Origin: Megaleporinus macrocephalus
Taxonomy: Eukaryota > Chordata > Actinopteri > Characiformes > Anostomidae
Direction: 5' to 3'
DNA length: 64,000 bases
Assembly: GCA_021613375.1 (NCBI GenBank)
Contig: CM038728.1
Location: 34,297,299-34,361,298 of the forward strand
Part shown: positions 54,061 to 64,000 of the stretch, in pieces
Layout of the letters: each line of letters begins with the position of its first letter
Position numbering within the stretch: the first letter of the stretch is position 1
The notes under the pieces: generated by a model
Databases searched by the model: none
What the model saw: only the letters and a program-made list of their open reading frames with translations
Told to the model about the DNA's origin: nothing
Position numbers and translations under genes: made by a program

Positions 54061-54590
54061 GAGACGAGCAATCCCAGGACAGGAAAATGAGAAGCTTTGA
54101 GCTGCTGGATGATGAGTGGGGTCTTTACAAAGTTGGAGGTCAACAGGGCTTTGATCTCCAGAGGACTCTGTTTACAGTCTGTAGTGAACGCCACAGTTGT
54201 TGTTGTTGAACAGCTTCAAGAATGGGGTTCAGAGAATAGGCAGGTGGTCCCGATCACGCTATCCACAATGTAAAGGCTGAAATCAATGTGGAAACATTAT
54301 GGCGGATCAAGCTCAAATAATAACCTCCTGAAGATAACGCAACGTAGTGTCTGTTCTGTCAGTTACTCTTTTTCAATATTCATGGCTTCAGATTGAGCTC
54401 AATGAGAAAAGTAATAGATATAAAGGCCCAAGTTCCTTCAGTAGACTGCACCGCAGACTGAGCAGCTGATTAAACAAAGTCAGACTCATAAAAGTGCAAA
54501 CAAATGCTTCGAGACTCTGTGCCTCGTGTTTGCATGCAGTTAAAGTTACTCTGAAAGTAAAATTGTATGTCTAGAGCAAATAAGACAGCA
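54060..54590. other. Unique spacer, nothing recognised
   Basis: No gene, array or element end identified between the candidate regulatory block and the 20-bp array. Confidence 0.45.
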
Positions 54591-55440
54591 GTATGGTGGT
54601 GTAGTGGTTAGTACGGTGGTGTAGTGGTTAGTACGGTGGTGTAGTGGTTAGTACGGTGGTGTAGTGGTTAGTATGGTGGTGTAGTGGTCAGTACGGTGGT
54701 GTAGTGGTTAGTATGGTGGTGTAGAGGTTAGTACGGTGGTGTAGTGGTTAGTACGGTGGTGTAGTGGTTAGTACGGTGGTGTAGTGGTTAGTATGGTGGT
54801 GTAGTGGTTAGTATGGTGGTGTCGTGGTTAGTACGGTGGTGTAGTGGTTAGTACGGTGGTGTAGTGGTTAGTATGGTGGTGTAGTGGTTAGTATGGTGGT
54901 GTAGTGGTTAGTATGGTGGTGTAGTGGTTAGTACGGTGGTGTAGTGGTTAGTACGGTGGTGTAGTGGTCAGTATGGTGGTGTAGTGGTCAGTACGGTGGT
55001 GTAGTGGTCAGTACGGTGGTGTAGTGGTTAGTACGGTGGTGTAGTGGTTAGTACGGTGGTGTAGTGGTTAGTACGGTGGTGTAGTGGTTAGTACGGTGGT
55101 GTAGTGGTTAGTATGGTGGTGTAGTGGTCAGTATGGTGGTGTAGTGGTTAGTAGGGTGGTGTAGTGGTTAGTATGGTGGTGTAGTGGTTAGTATGGTAGT
55201 GTAGTGGTTAGTATGGTGGTGTAGTGGTTAGTATGGTGGTGTAGTGGTTAGTACGGTGGTGTAGTGGTTAGAATGGTGGTGTAGTGGTTTGTATGGTGGT
55301 GTAGTGGTCAGTACGGTGGTCCATGATGTACCCTGCCTTCCCCAATGACTCTGGGATTGGCTCCAGCCCCCCCCGTAAACCCCCGTCTAGTGAGATAAAG
55401 CAGGAGATAATGGATGGTGGATGGATAGAGCAAGCAAAAC
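54590..55440 (-). repeat. 20-bp minisatellite in family Z, array 2 (reverse)
   Basis: About 36 units of GTACGGTGGTGTAGTGGTTA, the reverse complement of arrays 1 and 3, again without indels. It is followed at once by family Z body sequence in matching orientation: CCATGATGTACCCTGCCTTC, CCCAATGACTCTGGGATTGG, CTCCAGCCCCCCCCGTAAAC, GATAATGGATGGTGGATGGA. This copy shows the junction between family body and array most clearly. Confidence 0.97.
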
Positions 55441-57090
55441 ATCTGAGACATTTAAATTAATTTCTAAAACGTACACAGTCAATCTCTAATCTAATTTTTA
55501 ACGATGTCGCTCCCGAGTTTTCATGTCCGAGTCCAGAAATCCCACCTGACCACGTATGCTCATACATCATCCCTGTCCAATGAAAATCAGGCCAAAAACA
55601 TTCTTTACTTTCAATGTAATTAAATGTAAATGGTTTTACTTCCAGTGATTTTCGGGCATTTCTATTGGTCCAGTCATCGTGAAACGTTCACAATATATAA
55701 AGAACAGCTGTCGTAATAATAGATGAACATGTTTTTGTTTAGACAGCGACAATATGTTTGTGTGTTTGCAGCTCTCAGTCCCTCTACGCTAATTACTGCT
55801 GTCTCTAATTCTGGCCCTCAGTCTCTAAGGCTTGGAATGCCTTCCGTTAGGGCTGTGTTGGCTTTAAACCACATCCAAAAGACCAAAGATCTTACCAAAC
55901 ACACACAATCACTGGTCATCTCACCCGGGGGGCAAAGAATGTGGTATTTATGAGTTTAGATTTAGTGTTAGTCAAGGTGTCAAATACATGGTGGACCCCC
56001 TAATTAATCTTTTGGGACCCCATGAATGTGTCAAAAAATGAGATCCATGAAAATAAAGTCAAAGTGTTATTATGTTAGAGAAACATAGACTCTCAAATAT
56101 ATATTCAGCTCATTGTTTAGCTGCTTCATGCACTGAGCTATCTAGGGATGCAGCACTGGTCTGCCTCAGGGTGGTGCTGTAGCAAACTTGTTGACCCAGT
56201 TGGTCATTCATAGCCTCAAAACTGTAACTCTGCCTGAAGTATCTGTATTAATCTGTTCACTTTAGTGGAAAGAGTGAATAATTAGATTATTATGATTCTC
56301 AGGCTAGAGACATAAGAGCAGATGATGAGTTAGAACATCTCAGCTAAGCTGTGGAAGGTCTACCAAACTAGAGGAAAGCATCTTTTGAGTAAACTGTTAA
56401 ACTCAGTATTTTGCTGAAGTTGAATCCAACATCAGCACCAGTATAGCAATTGAGTTAACAGCCAAACCAAATGGGACCCCCCATATTTTTCACACTGGGT
56501 TTACTAAATATGAGATACTATACGACAATATAAATAGATGGAAGACTAGATAGATCATACATTCACATCACGTAGGCCCTTACTTGTCTAGACACCATCC
56601 TTTGTATGTTTAATTAATCCAGGTTTAGTGTATGTAGTTTTTGTCTTCGTATTAGTTTTTTTATTAGATAAAAGGTTATTATTGGTTAGTTAGTGAAAAA
56701 GTGTCTGTGGTCCAGCCCTAAGTTTCTTTTTGTTTTGTTTATTTCTGTATGGTATGGTCAGCCAAACTATATATATAATTCCACTTATGTTTTTCTACAT
56801 ACAGTGATTTACTACCTTACCTACAGTGGAATCAGCTTATAGGTATATTTAGGGGATAGGTTGGGCTTTGATTCATATTAGCAAATGTGTCCCTCCCAGT
56901 GTCAAACCCGCTCCTACGTCCTTGCCAAGTGTAGCTTTAGTAAATGTTTAAAACTAGACTATTTGTGTTTGTGGTTCTCTCTGCCATTGCCTCACCACCA
57001 CCCATCCACATTTGGTTGTACTAAACAGATTATAACTCTGTAGAACATCTTGTTATCTAGAAACATGGACTACAGCAAAGCTACAACAGT
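55440..57090. other. Mostly unique spacer with a family D fragment
   Basis: 55555-55700 is family D (CATCCCTGTCCAATGAAAAT, TTCTATTGGTCCAGTCATCG). The rest (55720-57090) shows no array, element ends or domain-bearing frame; the 76-codon frame at 55723-55953 is unrecognised. (TA)-rich patch near 56770. Confidence 0.5.
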
Positions 57091-57092
57091 AG

Positions 57093-57560
57093 TAGCTTAA
57101 GCAGTGCGAGGAATGAGGGATGAATAAACGACAAGTAGAGGAGTGTGGGTCAGTCCGTTTGGGGTCTGCTCTGAGTGAGTACAGTGAGGCAGTTTGAAGG
57201 CTGTAGGTTAAATGAAAACATGATGTTTGTGTTTGGCCAAAAATGAATAGGACTCTATGGGGGAAAAAGAGGGATGGGAAAAAACAACAAACAGACGAGT
57301 GCAGGCAGAACCAACACTGCAGTCGTGGTTGGGGGTCTGCCCTGAGTCAGTGTATGCAAAACAGTGTCCATCGGTCGAACAGAAGTTCAGTAGATTGGCA
57401 TGTACTTTTCCATACTATTCATTCTCTATGGGAAAAAATTCTGGAAAAATGAATTGTTTTCCGGAATCTGTGCATCTGATCAAAAAGCTGTACACAAGAC
57501 TGAATCACATAATCAGACCAGACAATCTGGAGTTGGTGGGATGCATGCTCTCTATAGCAA
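57093..57560 (+). repeat. Dispersed repeat family A, copy 3
   Basis: GCTTAAGCAGTGCGAGGAAT, GAGGGATGAATAAACGACAA, GGCTGTAGGTTAAATGAAAA, GGGGGTCTGCCCTGAGTCAG, ATTCATTCTCTATGGG. Unlike copies 1 and 2, the 5' module is single. Frames differ between copies. Confidence 0.8.
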
Positions 57561-57629
57561 TGGAAACAAAATACTAGTTTAAATGCTTCTTCTTCTGGAG
57601 ATGTTCATTTGGTAGATCTTCCACACAGT

Positions 57630-58010
57630 AGCTGAGATGTTCTCACTCATCATCTCCTCTTCAGTTTGGGAAATGAGTAAAAAATGTAAATGGTTTTTAG
57701 ATTCACCCATTAAAAAAGTAAATTAAGCAGATGTAGCTGCTACAATATGAAGAACCAGCTGGGGGAACAAGTTTGCTAGAGCGCTACCCTGAGTCAGACC
57801 AGACAAGAAAGTCAGAACCTTGTTGCTAGTGAGATGTTCTTACTGATCACCTCCTCTTCTGTCTTCAGTTTGGAAATTGAGTAAAAATTCACACCAAATC
57901 TTTAGATTCACCAATCAAAAACGTTGATCAGATATAGCTGCTGTACTAAGAAGAACCAACTGATGGAACCAGTTTGCTGGAGCACCACGCTGAGCCAGAC
58001 CAGTCCTACA
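57630..58010. repeat. Tandem duplication, two ~200-bp copies
   Basis: 57632-57810 and 57830-58000 share, in order, GAGATGTTCT-ACT, ATCTCCTCTTC/ACCTCCTCTTC, CAGTTTGG, TTTAGATTCACC, AGATGTAGCTGCT/AGATATAGCTGCT, AAGAACCA and AGACCAG. They are diverged, so this is an old duplication of unknown sequence. Confidence 0.7.
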
Positions 58011-58019
58011 GCTCAAGTT

Positions 58020-58560
58020 AGGCTTGGCAGTCGTGTGTGAAACAGCCAAACAATGGCAGCAAAATGTCACAAGAATTTAGATTTTGTGACTTTCGGGGGT
58101 TCGTGAGGTTAACCGGGGGGTACCTGACCCCTTTAGCCCGCCTGCATTTTGCTCCTTCTTCTTTTTCTAACCGTCTAATTATGTCTACTCCAATTTCGTC
58201 CCCCTGTCCGCTACGGAAAAGGCTGCAAAATGTCGGGGCATAAATTTAGAACACGGTGTCAGAAACAGCAGCCCATCAAAGGTGAAGCCATCCTTCACTG
58301 CGGTGCCATGGAAATGAGGCCCTAAAGAAACGTTGAGTGGATATTACTTTAGAGAAACATTGAAAGTGTGAAGACCTTAAATAATCTTATGTGAAAGTTA
58401 CTTGGCATAGACCACTTGGATTAGACTCTTAGCCAGAAAGGACTGAGAAACGGGGTCGTTGATCCATTTTGGTGCCATAAAGGTATTTAAGTCTTTAGGG
58501 CCTTAAAGGTTGCTTGCATGTTGCATGATATCTATATGTTTCATATCAAAATGCTCAGTT
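58020..58560. other. Unique sequence, possibly constrained
   Basis: 58060-58250 has CpG-bearing unique sequence (GTGACTTTCGGGGGTTCGTG, CCGTCTAATTATGTC). The rest holds nothing recognised. Confidence 0.3.
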
Positions 58561-58589
58561 ATTTCTACTTTCCACACTCTTTGCAGACC

Positions 58590-59045
58590 ATTTCTCAAGT
58601 GTCTTCAATGTCAACTGAATGGAGAATGCAGGGACTCACACATGATGGGTCATCCATTGGTCCTCTAATTACACACAACCTCTAAATAGCCTCAGAATTC
58701 CAGAAGGGAGTCGTAAATCTGGAAATAAGACAGAATGGAAGAGGGAGTCTACCGATTCAGGAAATGACCCAACACCACCACCCACAGATGCCCAATAGGG
58801 TTTAGGTCTGGGGAATTAGGGGTCCAGGGTAGTACTTGGAAGTCTCAGTCAGCTCTTCCAACCAGTGTGGGACATTTCTAGTCGTGTGGCATGTCTCATT
58901 GTCTTGCTGGAAGATCCCATCCACCCAAGAGAAGACCATCAGCATGTATTCAGACTCAATTCGGCTGAGAGTGTCTTCCACATGGATGATTGGGTCTAGA
59001 GAACGTCACCAAAACATACGTGCTACCAACATCCAAAGTATGATC
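58590..59045 (-). pseudogene. Mariner/Tc1-type DDE transposase relic
   Basis: The minus strand reads VDGIFQQDNETCHTTRNVPH, then WLEEL, then (after frame changes) LNPIGHLWVV. This is the F-Q-Q-D-N-x-x-x-H-T-x-x-x-x-x-W block with the second catalytic Asp, and the D-L-N-P-I-(E)-H-L-W block; here the Glu of the third block is replaced by Gly as read, and stops interrupt the frame. Upstream (59000-59040) YMLMVFSWVD-like residues precede it. Inactive relic of a different family from those at 3112 and 13309. Confidence 0.75.
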
Positions 59046-59063
59046 ATAATAATGTGATTCGAC

Positions 59064-59097
<34 letters not shown>

Positions 59098-59121
59098 CAT
59101 ATATATATATGTATATATATA
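59064..59121. repeat. (TA)n with ATGTATAT interruptions
   Basis: Near-palindromic TA/TATG tract separating the transposase relic from the family Z fragment. Confidence 0.95.
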
Positions 59122-59285
59122 ACCGAATCCCAGCATCATTGGACAAAGGTGAGGTACACCATGAACCATTGCAATGAGTGAGGACCAACGTACCATGCAT
59201 GTGTTTGGACTGTGGGAGAAAACCAGAGTACCCGGAGGAAGCATGGGGAGAACATACACACTCCACACAGAACTATATATACACG
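59122..59285 (+). repeat. Dispersed family Z fragment
   Basis: ACCGAATCCCAGCATCATTG, GGTGAGGTACACCATGAACC, GTGTTTGGACTGTGGGAGAA, CCGGAGGAAGCATGGGGAGA and ACACACTCCACACAGAACTA follow the usual family order. No 20-bp array attached. Confidence 0.8.
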
Positions 59286-59840
59286 TTGAGTCAAAGGTCT
59301 CAGGACACCCTTTTACTTCAGAAAGGAAAGGGAAGATGATGTATCTGAATACTCCAGCAAGTAACGGGTGAGGGGGCCTATCTTTTAGGCTATGTCCCAA
59401 ACATGGCTGCCATCTTGAAGGCCACCATATTGGATCAAGGGCAAGGTGGTCATGTAGCAGATCAAAGAAGATCAGAACTGTCTCAGAAATTGATTGATGC
59501 AATCAGATTTGTAATATCTCTTGTGGTTCAAATGTTATCAACACAGGAAGATACAACAACAACCACATTGAACACCATGTTCAGTGAGCTGTCTCTGGAG
59601 CTGAACTGCACCTTCAGATCTGGGTTCATAACGTTTGAACCACAGGGTATTCTGGGATGTTCAGTTATGTCATTTTTCAAGAAACACAGGTCCATTCCTG
59701 AACCCCAGATGATTAAAAACAGGCACTCAGTTGTGGTGAAGATCTATTCAGACGCTCAGGTGGTTCCTTGAGTTGCCACCGTTCTACATAAACCCACTGC
59801 CGTGAGTGAAGAACCCTTGAAGAACCCTGCATGGGTGTCT
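59285..59840. other. Unassigned, possible old element
   Basis: CCCAAACATGGCTGCCATCT and the 122-codon frame at 59403-59771 lack recognised domains. The first 40 bp (GAGTCAAAGGTCTCAGGACA) look like a Tc1-type terminus, so this may be a DNA-transposon fragment. Confidence 0.35.
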
Positions 59841-60420
59841 GTAATCCCTTTAAAAGACGCTTCACACTTTCACATCTCATTTCCGACTTGATTTCCGAGG
59901 AAAGCAGAAGCGCTTCGACTGCGGCGGCGCTCGGTGTCGTTACTCCCTTTCAGGAGCGTCATGTTCCTCTAACATCCACGCTGGTGCATTAGTCAGGCTG
60001 CATGTTGTGGTACATACAAGCTTGTTTTCGTTTCTCTACTCTTTTTTTTCTCCCCCCCCCTCCCCGACTCCTCTCCTCTCTCTTCTCCTCTCTGCTCCCC
60101 GTCCTCTTATCGCGCTGCCAGTTTGAGCGGGGCGGCGGGCGCGGGGGCTGGGAAGCGTTCCAGGAACCTTTCTGGAGCAACTGAATATTCATCTTCATTA
60201 GGGCATCATCAGCCCCACCACACTCCAGCGCGAATCCTGCTAACAGCCAACGAGCGCAAAATGAGAGCGGGAAGACGGAGGGAGGGCGGTGGGGGGGTGG
60301 GGGGGGGGGGGTGGAGGAGGAGGAGGAGGGGGAGGCGAGCGAGGGATCAGAGTGAGTGACAGGGAGCGCAGAGGGTGAGGTGAGGACAGGACATGCATGA
60401 AGAAGACGTAAAGGACGTCC
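59840..60420. promoter_or_regulatory. CpG-rich block, possible promoter or enhancer
   Basis: The most CpG-rich unique segment of the window: CTTCGACTGCGGCGGCGCTC, CTTATCGCGCTGCCAGTTTG, GCGGGGCGGCGGGCGCGGGG, then GAATATTCATCTTCATTAG. It holds a pyrimidine tract (60034-60105) and a G-run region (60275-60335, with a stretch of 10-11 consecutive G) that could form a G-quadruplex. No exon with a credible start and splice site is visible. A CpG-island promoter of an unseen first exon or lncRNA, or a GC-rich enhancer, are both possible. Confidence 0.4.
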
Positions 60421-60529
60421 TGTTCCGGTCTGATTAGCTCAGAATCTCAACGCCCCGCAATGAGAATAGCTGCTCCCGCTTTATAGCAGGTGTCGCTAAT
60501 AAGTGTGTAGTTACATGTTAACAACTATG

Positions 60530-61930
60530 TAATAACTGGTGATGTAGCCATGGTTACAGATGGATTACAGCAGTACAGTTATTATTGTAATAACACACGT
60601 GTATCAGCTTCATTGTTGCCTCATGTTATTACATGAGAGTATCTCACAGCGTGTTCTCTCTCTTGTAATTATTCACTGGTAATAACATTGATAATAACAT
60701 GTAATTACTAGTGATGTAGCCATGGTTACAGATGGGTTACAGCAGTACAGTTATTATTGTAATAACATACATGTATCAGCTTCATTGTTGCCTCATGTTA
60801 TTACATGAGAGTATCTCACAGAATGTTCTCTCTCTTGTAATTATTCACTGGTAATAACATTGATAATAACATGTAATTACTAGTGATGTAGCCATGGTTA
60901 CAGATGGGCTACAGCAGTACAGTTATTATTGTAATAACATACATGTATCAGCTTCATTGTTGCCTCATGTTATTACATGAGAGTATCTCACAGCGTGGTC
61001 TCTCTCTTGTAATTATACACTGGTAATAACATTGATAATAACATGTAATTACTAGTGATGTAGCCATGCTTACAGATGGATTACAGCAGTACAGTACAGT
61101 TATTATTGTAATAACACATGTGTATCCGCTTCATTGTTGCCTCATGTTATAACTTGAGAGTATCTCACAGCGTGTTCTCTCTCTTGTAATTATACACTGG
61201 TAATAACATTGTTAATAAAATGTAATTACTATTGATGTAGCCATGGTTACAGATGGATTACAACAGTACAGTACAGTTATTATTGTAATAACACATGTGT
61301 ATCAGCTTCATTGTTGCCTCATGTTATTACATGAGAGTATCTCACAGCGTGTTCTCTCTCAGGTAATTACACACTGGTAATAACATTGTTAATAAAATGT
61401 AATTACTATTGATGTAGCCATGGTTACAGATGGATTACAACAGTACAGTACAGTTATTATTGTAATAACACATGTGTATCAGCTTCATTGTTGCCTCATG
61501 TTATTACATGAGAGTATCTCACAGCGTGTTCTCTCTCAGGTAATTACACACTGGTAATAACATTGTTAATAACATGTAATTACTATTGATGTAGCCATGG
61601 TTACAGATGGATTACAGCAGTACAGTACAGTTATTATTGTAATAACATACGTGTATCCGCTTCATTGTTGCCTCATGTTATAACTTGAGAGTATCTCACA
61701 GTGTGTTCTCTCTCTTGTAATTATACACTGGTAATAACATTGTTAATAACATGTAATTACTAGCTATGTAGCCATTGTTACAGATGAATTACAGCAGTAC
61801 AGTTATAAATGTAATAACACGTGTAGCAGCTTCATTGCTGCCTCACGTTATTACATAAGAGTATCTCACAGTGTGTTCTATCTCAGGTAATTACACACTG
61901 GTAATAACATTGATAATAACATGTAATTGC
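60530..61930. repeat. Satellite-like array, ~173-bp unit, ~8 copies
   Basis: Units begin near GATGTAGCCATGGTTACAGA (60541, 60713, 60885, 61057 and on) and contain ACAGTTATTATTGTAATAAC (imperfect palindrome), CTTCATTGTTGCCTCATGTT, ATTACATGAGAGTATCTCAC and TTGTAATTA, CACTGGTAATAACATT. Spacing is 172-177 bp. TTATTGTAATAAC and CATGTTATTACATG are inverted repeats within the unit. No open frame persists. Confidence 0.95.
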
Positions 61931-62400
61931 ATTTGTAACTAGACTGGAACAGCAGCTTATCCAGCATCATAATGACGTGTGTTATAACCTACATTAAGAA
62001 GTTAATACTACATTAAGTATTTACACATAGCTGACATTTACAGCTTATAGCAGTGTCAGTTAAACTGTTATGTCATGTGACGGTACTGACACCCCAACAG
62101 CAGAAGCCCACTTTCCTAAATTATGAGCTATGATTTTGCTCCTGAAACCAATTTCTATTACCAATGTTATTAGCAATGTCTAATTACATGTAAGCTGTTA
62201 TGACTGTAAAGATACTCTATGTAATTACATGGGTCTTTAGAAGCTCATGATTTGCTTAACATGCGTTGATTGACTAATTAATATCTAAAAATGTGCGTTT
62301 GAAATACCAAAGAAGTCTGATTTTATATTCAGTGCTCATCCAGTCTTAATTAGAAATTCAGCTATACTGATTTTATTACCAATGTATAAAAACATGAAAG
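61930..62400. other. Unique AT-rich spacer
   Basis: Continues with TAATTACATG words (62150-62240) that resemble decayed satellite sequence; otherwise nothing recognised. Confidence 0.4.
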
Positions 62401-63395
62401 ATAACCGCTACACCACCCTACTAACCACTACACCACCATACTAACCACTACACCACTATACTAACTACTACACCACCATACTAACCACTACACCACCATA
62501 CTAACCACTACACCACCATACTAACCACTACACCACCGTACTAACCACTACACCACCATACTAACCACTACACCACCATACTAACCACTACACCACCATA
62601 CTAACCTCTACACCACCATACTAACCACTACACCACCATACTGACCACTACACCACCATACTAACCACTACACCACTATACTAACTACTACACCACCATA
62701 CTAACCACTACACCACCATACTAACCACTACACCACCATACTAACCACTACACCACCATACTAACCACTACACCACCGTACTAACCACTACACCACCGTA
62801 CTAACCACTACACCACCATACTAACCACTACACCACCATACTAACCACTACACCACCATACTGACCACTACACCACCATACTAACCACTACACCACCGTA
62901 CTAACCACTACACCACCATACTAACCACTACACCACTATACTAACTACTACACCACCATACTAACCACTACACCACCATACTAACCACTACACCACCATA
63001 CTAAACACTACACCACCATACTGACCACTACACCACCATACTGACCACTACACCACCTTACTAACCACTACATCACCGTACTAACCACTACACCACCATA
63101 CTAACCACTACACCACCATACTAACCACTACACCACCATACTAACCACTACACCACCATACTGACCACTAAACCACCATACTAACCACTACACCACCATA
63201 CTAACCACTACACCACCATACTAACCACTACACCACCATACTAAACACTACACCACCATACTGACCACTACACCACCATACTGACCACTACACCACCGTA
63301 CTAACCACTACACCACCGTACTAACCACTACACCACCGTACTAACCACTACACCACTATACTAACCACTACACCACCGTACTAACCACTACACCA
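62400..63395 (+). repeat. 20-bp minisatellite, array 3
   Basis: About 50 units of CTAACCACTACACCACCATA, the same unit and strand as array 1 and again in strict 20-bp register. A higher-order period is suggested by CACCACTATACTAACTAC at about 62451, 62671 and 62931. No family Z body sequence could be recognised on either side. Confidence 0.97.
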
Positions 63396-63399
63396 CTTG

Positions 63400-63826
63400 T
63401 ATCTTGATCAAGAGGACTAGTCGTGTTCTGCAGGTTCTGGGCCGCAAACCGACGACCTTCCAGTAACGAAGCTGGTTCCAGCAGTCACAGTAGACAGTAC
63501 AATAGTCAATACTGTTTAGTGCCTCCACTCTTCCTTACAGCTGCTATTCTTCTCAACAGACGCTCTGCATGAGCTGACCTTTCATACCTGCATCATTTGG
63601 CTGCAGAGCTGAGCGAGTTATATAGACGTTCCTTTGTCCAGACAGATAAATACTCAGATCAGTCACTCAGCTCAGAGAAACCTGGAGAGAAATCAGAACA
63701 CAGAACTGTTCATACCCTGAACCTCAAACTCTGTTTCTCAGATCCAAATCCTGCTTTTACAGAAGAGGGAGGATAAACGGGCCGAGCTCCAAACACTACA
63801 CTGTGACGTAACAGACTCCCAACATT
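63400..63826. other. Spacer containing the inverted partner of 53347
   Basis: 63695-63765 is the reverse complement of 53347-53425 (CCCTGAACCTCAAACTCTG, CAGATCCAAATCCTGCTTTT). The rest is unique, unrecognised sequence. Confidence 0.6.
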
Positions 63827-64000
63827 TACACACAACCACAACACCAACCAGCAACCAGAACATTTACACACAACCACAACACCAACCAGCAACCAGAACA
63901 TTTACACACAACCACAACACCAACCAGCAACCAGAACATTTACACACAACCACAACACCAACCAGCAACCAGAACATTTACACACAACCACAACACCCAC
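63826..64000. repeat. Minisatellite, 38-bp unit, cut by window end
   Basis: About 4.5 units of ACATTTACACACAACCACAA, CACCAACCAGCAACCAGA. The array continues beyond the window. The minus-strand frame at 63710-63901 is an artefact. Confidence 0.95.

Noticed and set aside
59403..59771. 122-codon frame
   Set aside because: No recognised domain; flanked by transposon-like ends, so more likely a fragment of a mobile element.

Overview
This window reads as non-coding nuclear DNA from a teleost fish. I found no intact protein-coding gene, no tRNA or rRNA gene, no CRISPR array and no bacterial-style operon. The organism call rests on the mobile elements: several different Tc1-like DNA transposon relics, an L1/Tx1-like LINE fragment, a SCAN-like Gag fragment, and very abundant short dispersed families that I remember from otophysan (characin/catfish-type) genomes. 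That lineage is my best guess and is unproven. Most long open frames are artefacts: many tandem units here are multiples of 3 bp (12, 15, 18, 39, 42, 45 bp), so stops are simply absent.

Tandem repeats cover roughly two fifths of the window by my rough addition. In order: CT-rich array (1-1960), 47-bp (5590-6005), 39-bp (6015-6735), 45-bp (10125-10545), 15/16-mer arrays (10800-11840), 20-bp (17030-18572), 45-bp (21710-21985), 45-bp (23325-23900), a 29-bp-type array that flips orientation (24785-26455), 53-bp (27430-27745), 15-bp (27885-28150), 18-bp (28540-30480), AT-rich (34345-36935), 18-24-bp (42680-43080), 12-bp (43615-44465), 37-bp (44963-47880), 42-bp (48690-49440), 20-bp again in reverse (54590-55320), ~173-bp (60530-61930), 20-bp again (62400-63395), and 38-bp running off the end (63826-64000). 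Many of these sit inside recognisable transposon relics, so they look like internal expansions of transposon sequence.

Between the arrays lie unique, higher-GC, CpG-containing blocks with homeodomain-type TAATTA cores, octamer-like ATGCAAAT and similar motifs, and with no coding or transposon signature (2030-2340, 4750-5470, 6900-7720, 11870-12550, 18640-19560, 22230-22860, 32660-34020, 38520-38890, 47950-48490, 51440-51760, 53545-54060, 59840-60420). They look like conserved non-coding elements of a developmental regulatory landscape (gene desert). That is inference; no alignment could be run.

The most interesting architecture is a ~1.4-1.8 kb composite dispersed element present three times, two copies in inverted orientation (31140-32570 and 38890-40660) and one partial copy (about 52140-53347). 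Each has a GTTGCTAGG-type minisatellite core and a conserved 3' module with a perfect 14-bp stem hairpin. Second is one dispersed fish repeat family that has independently grown three length-invariant 20-bp arrays. No cooperating gene system is visible.
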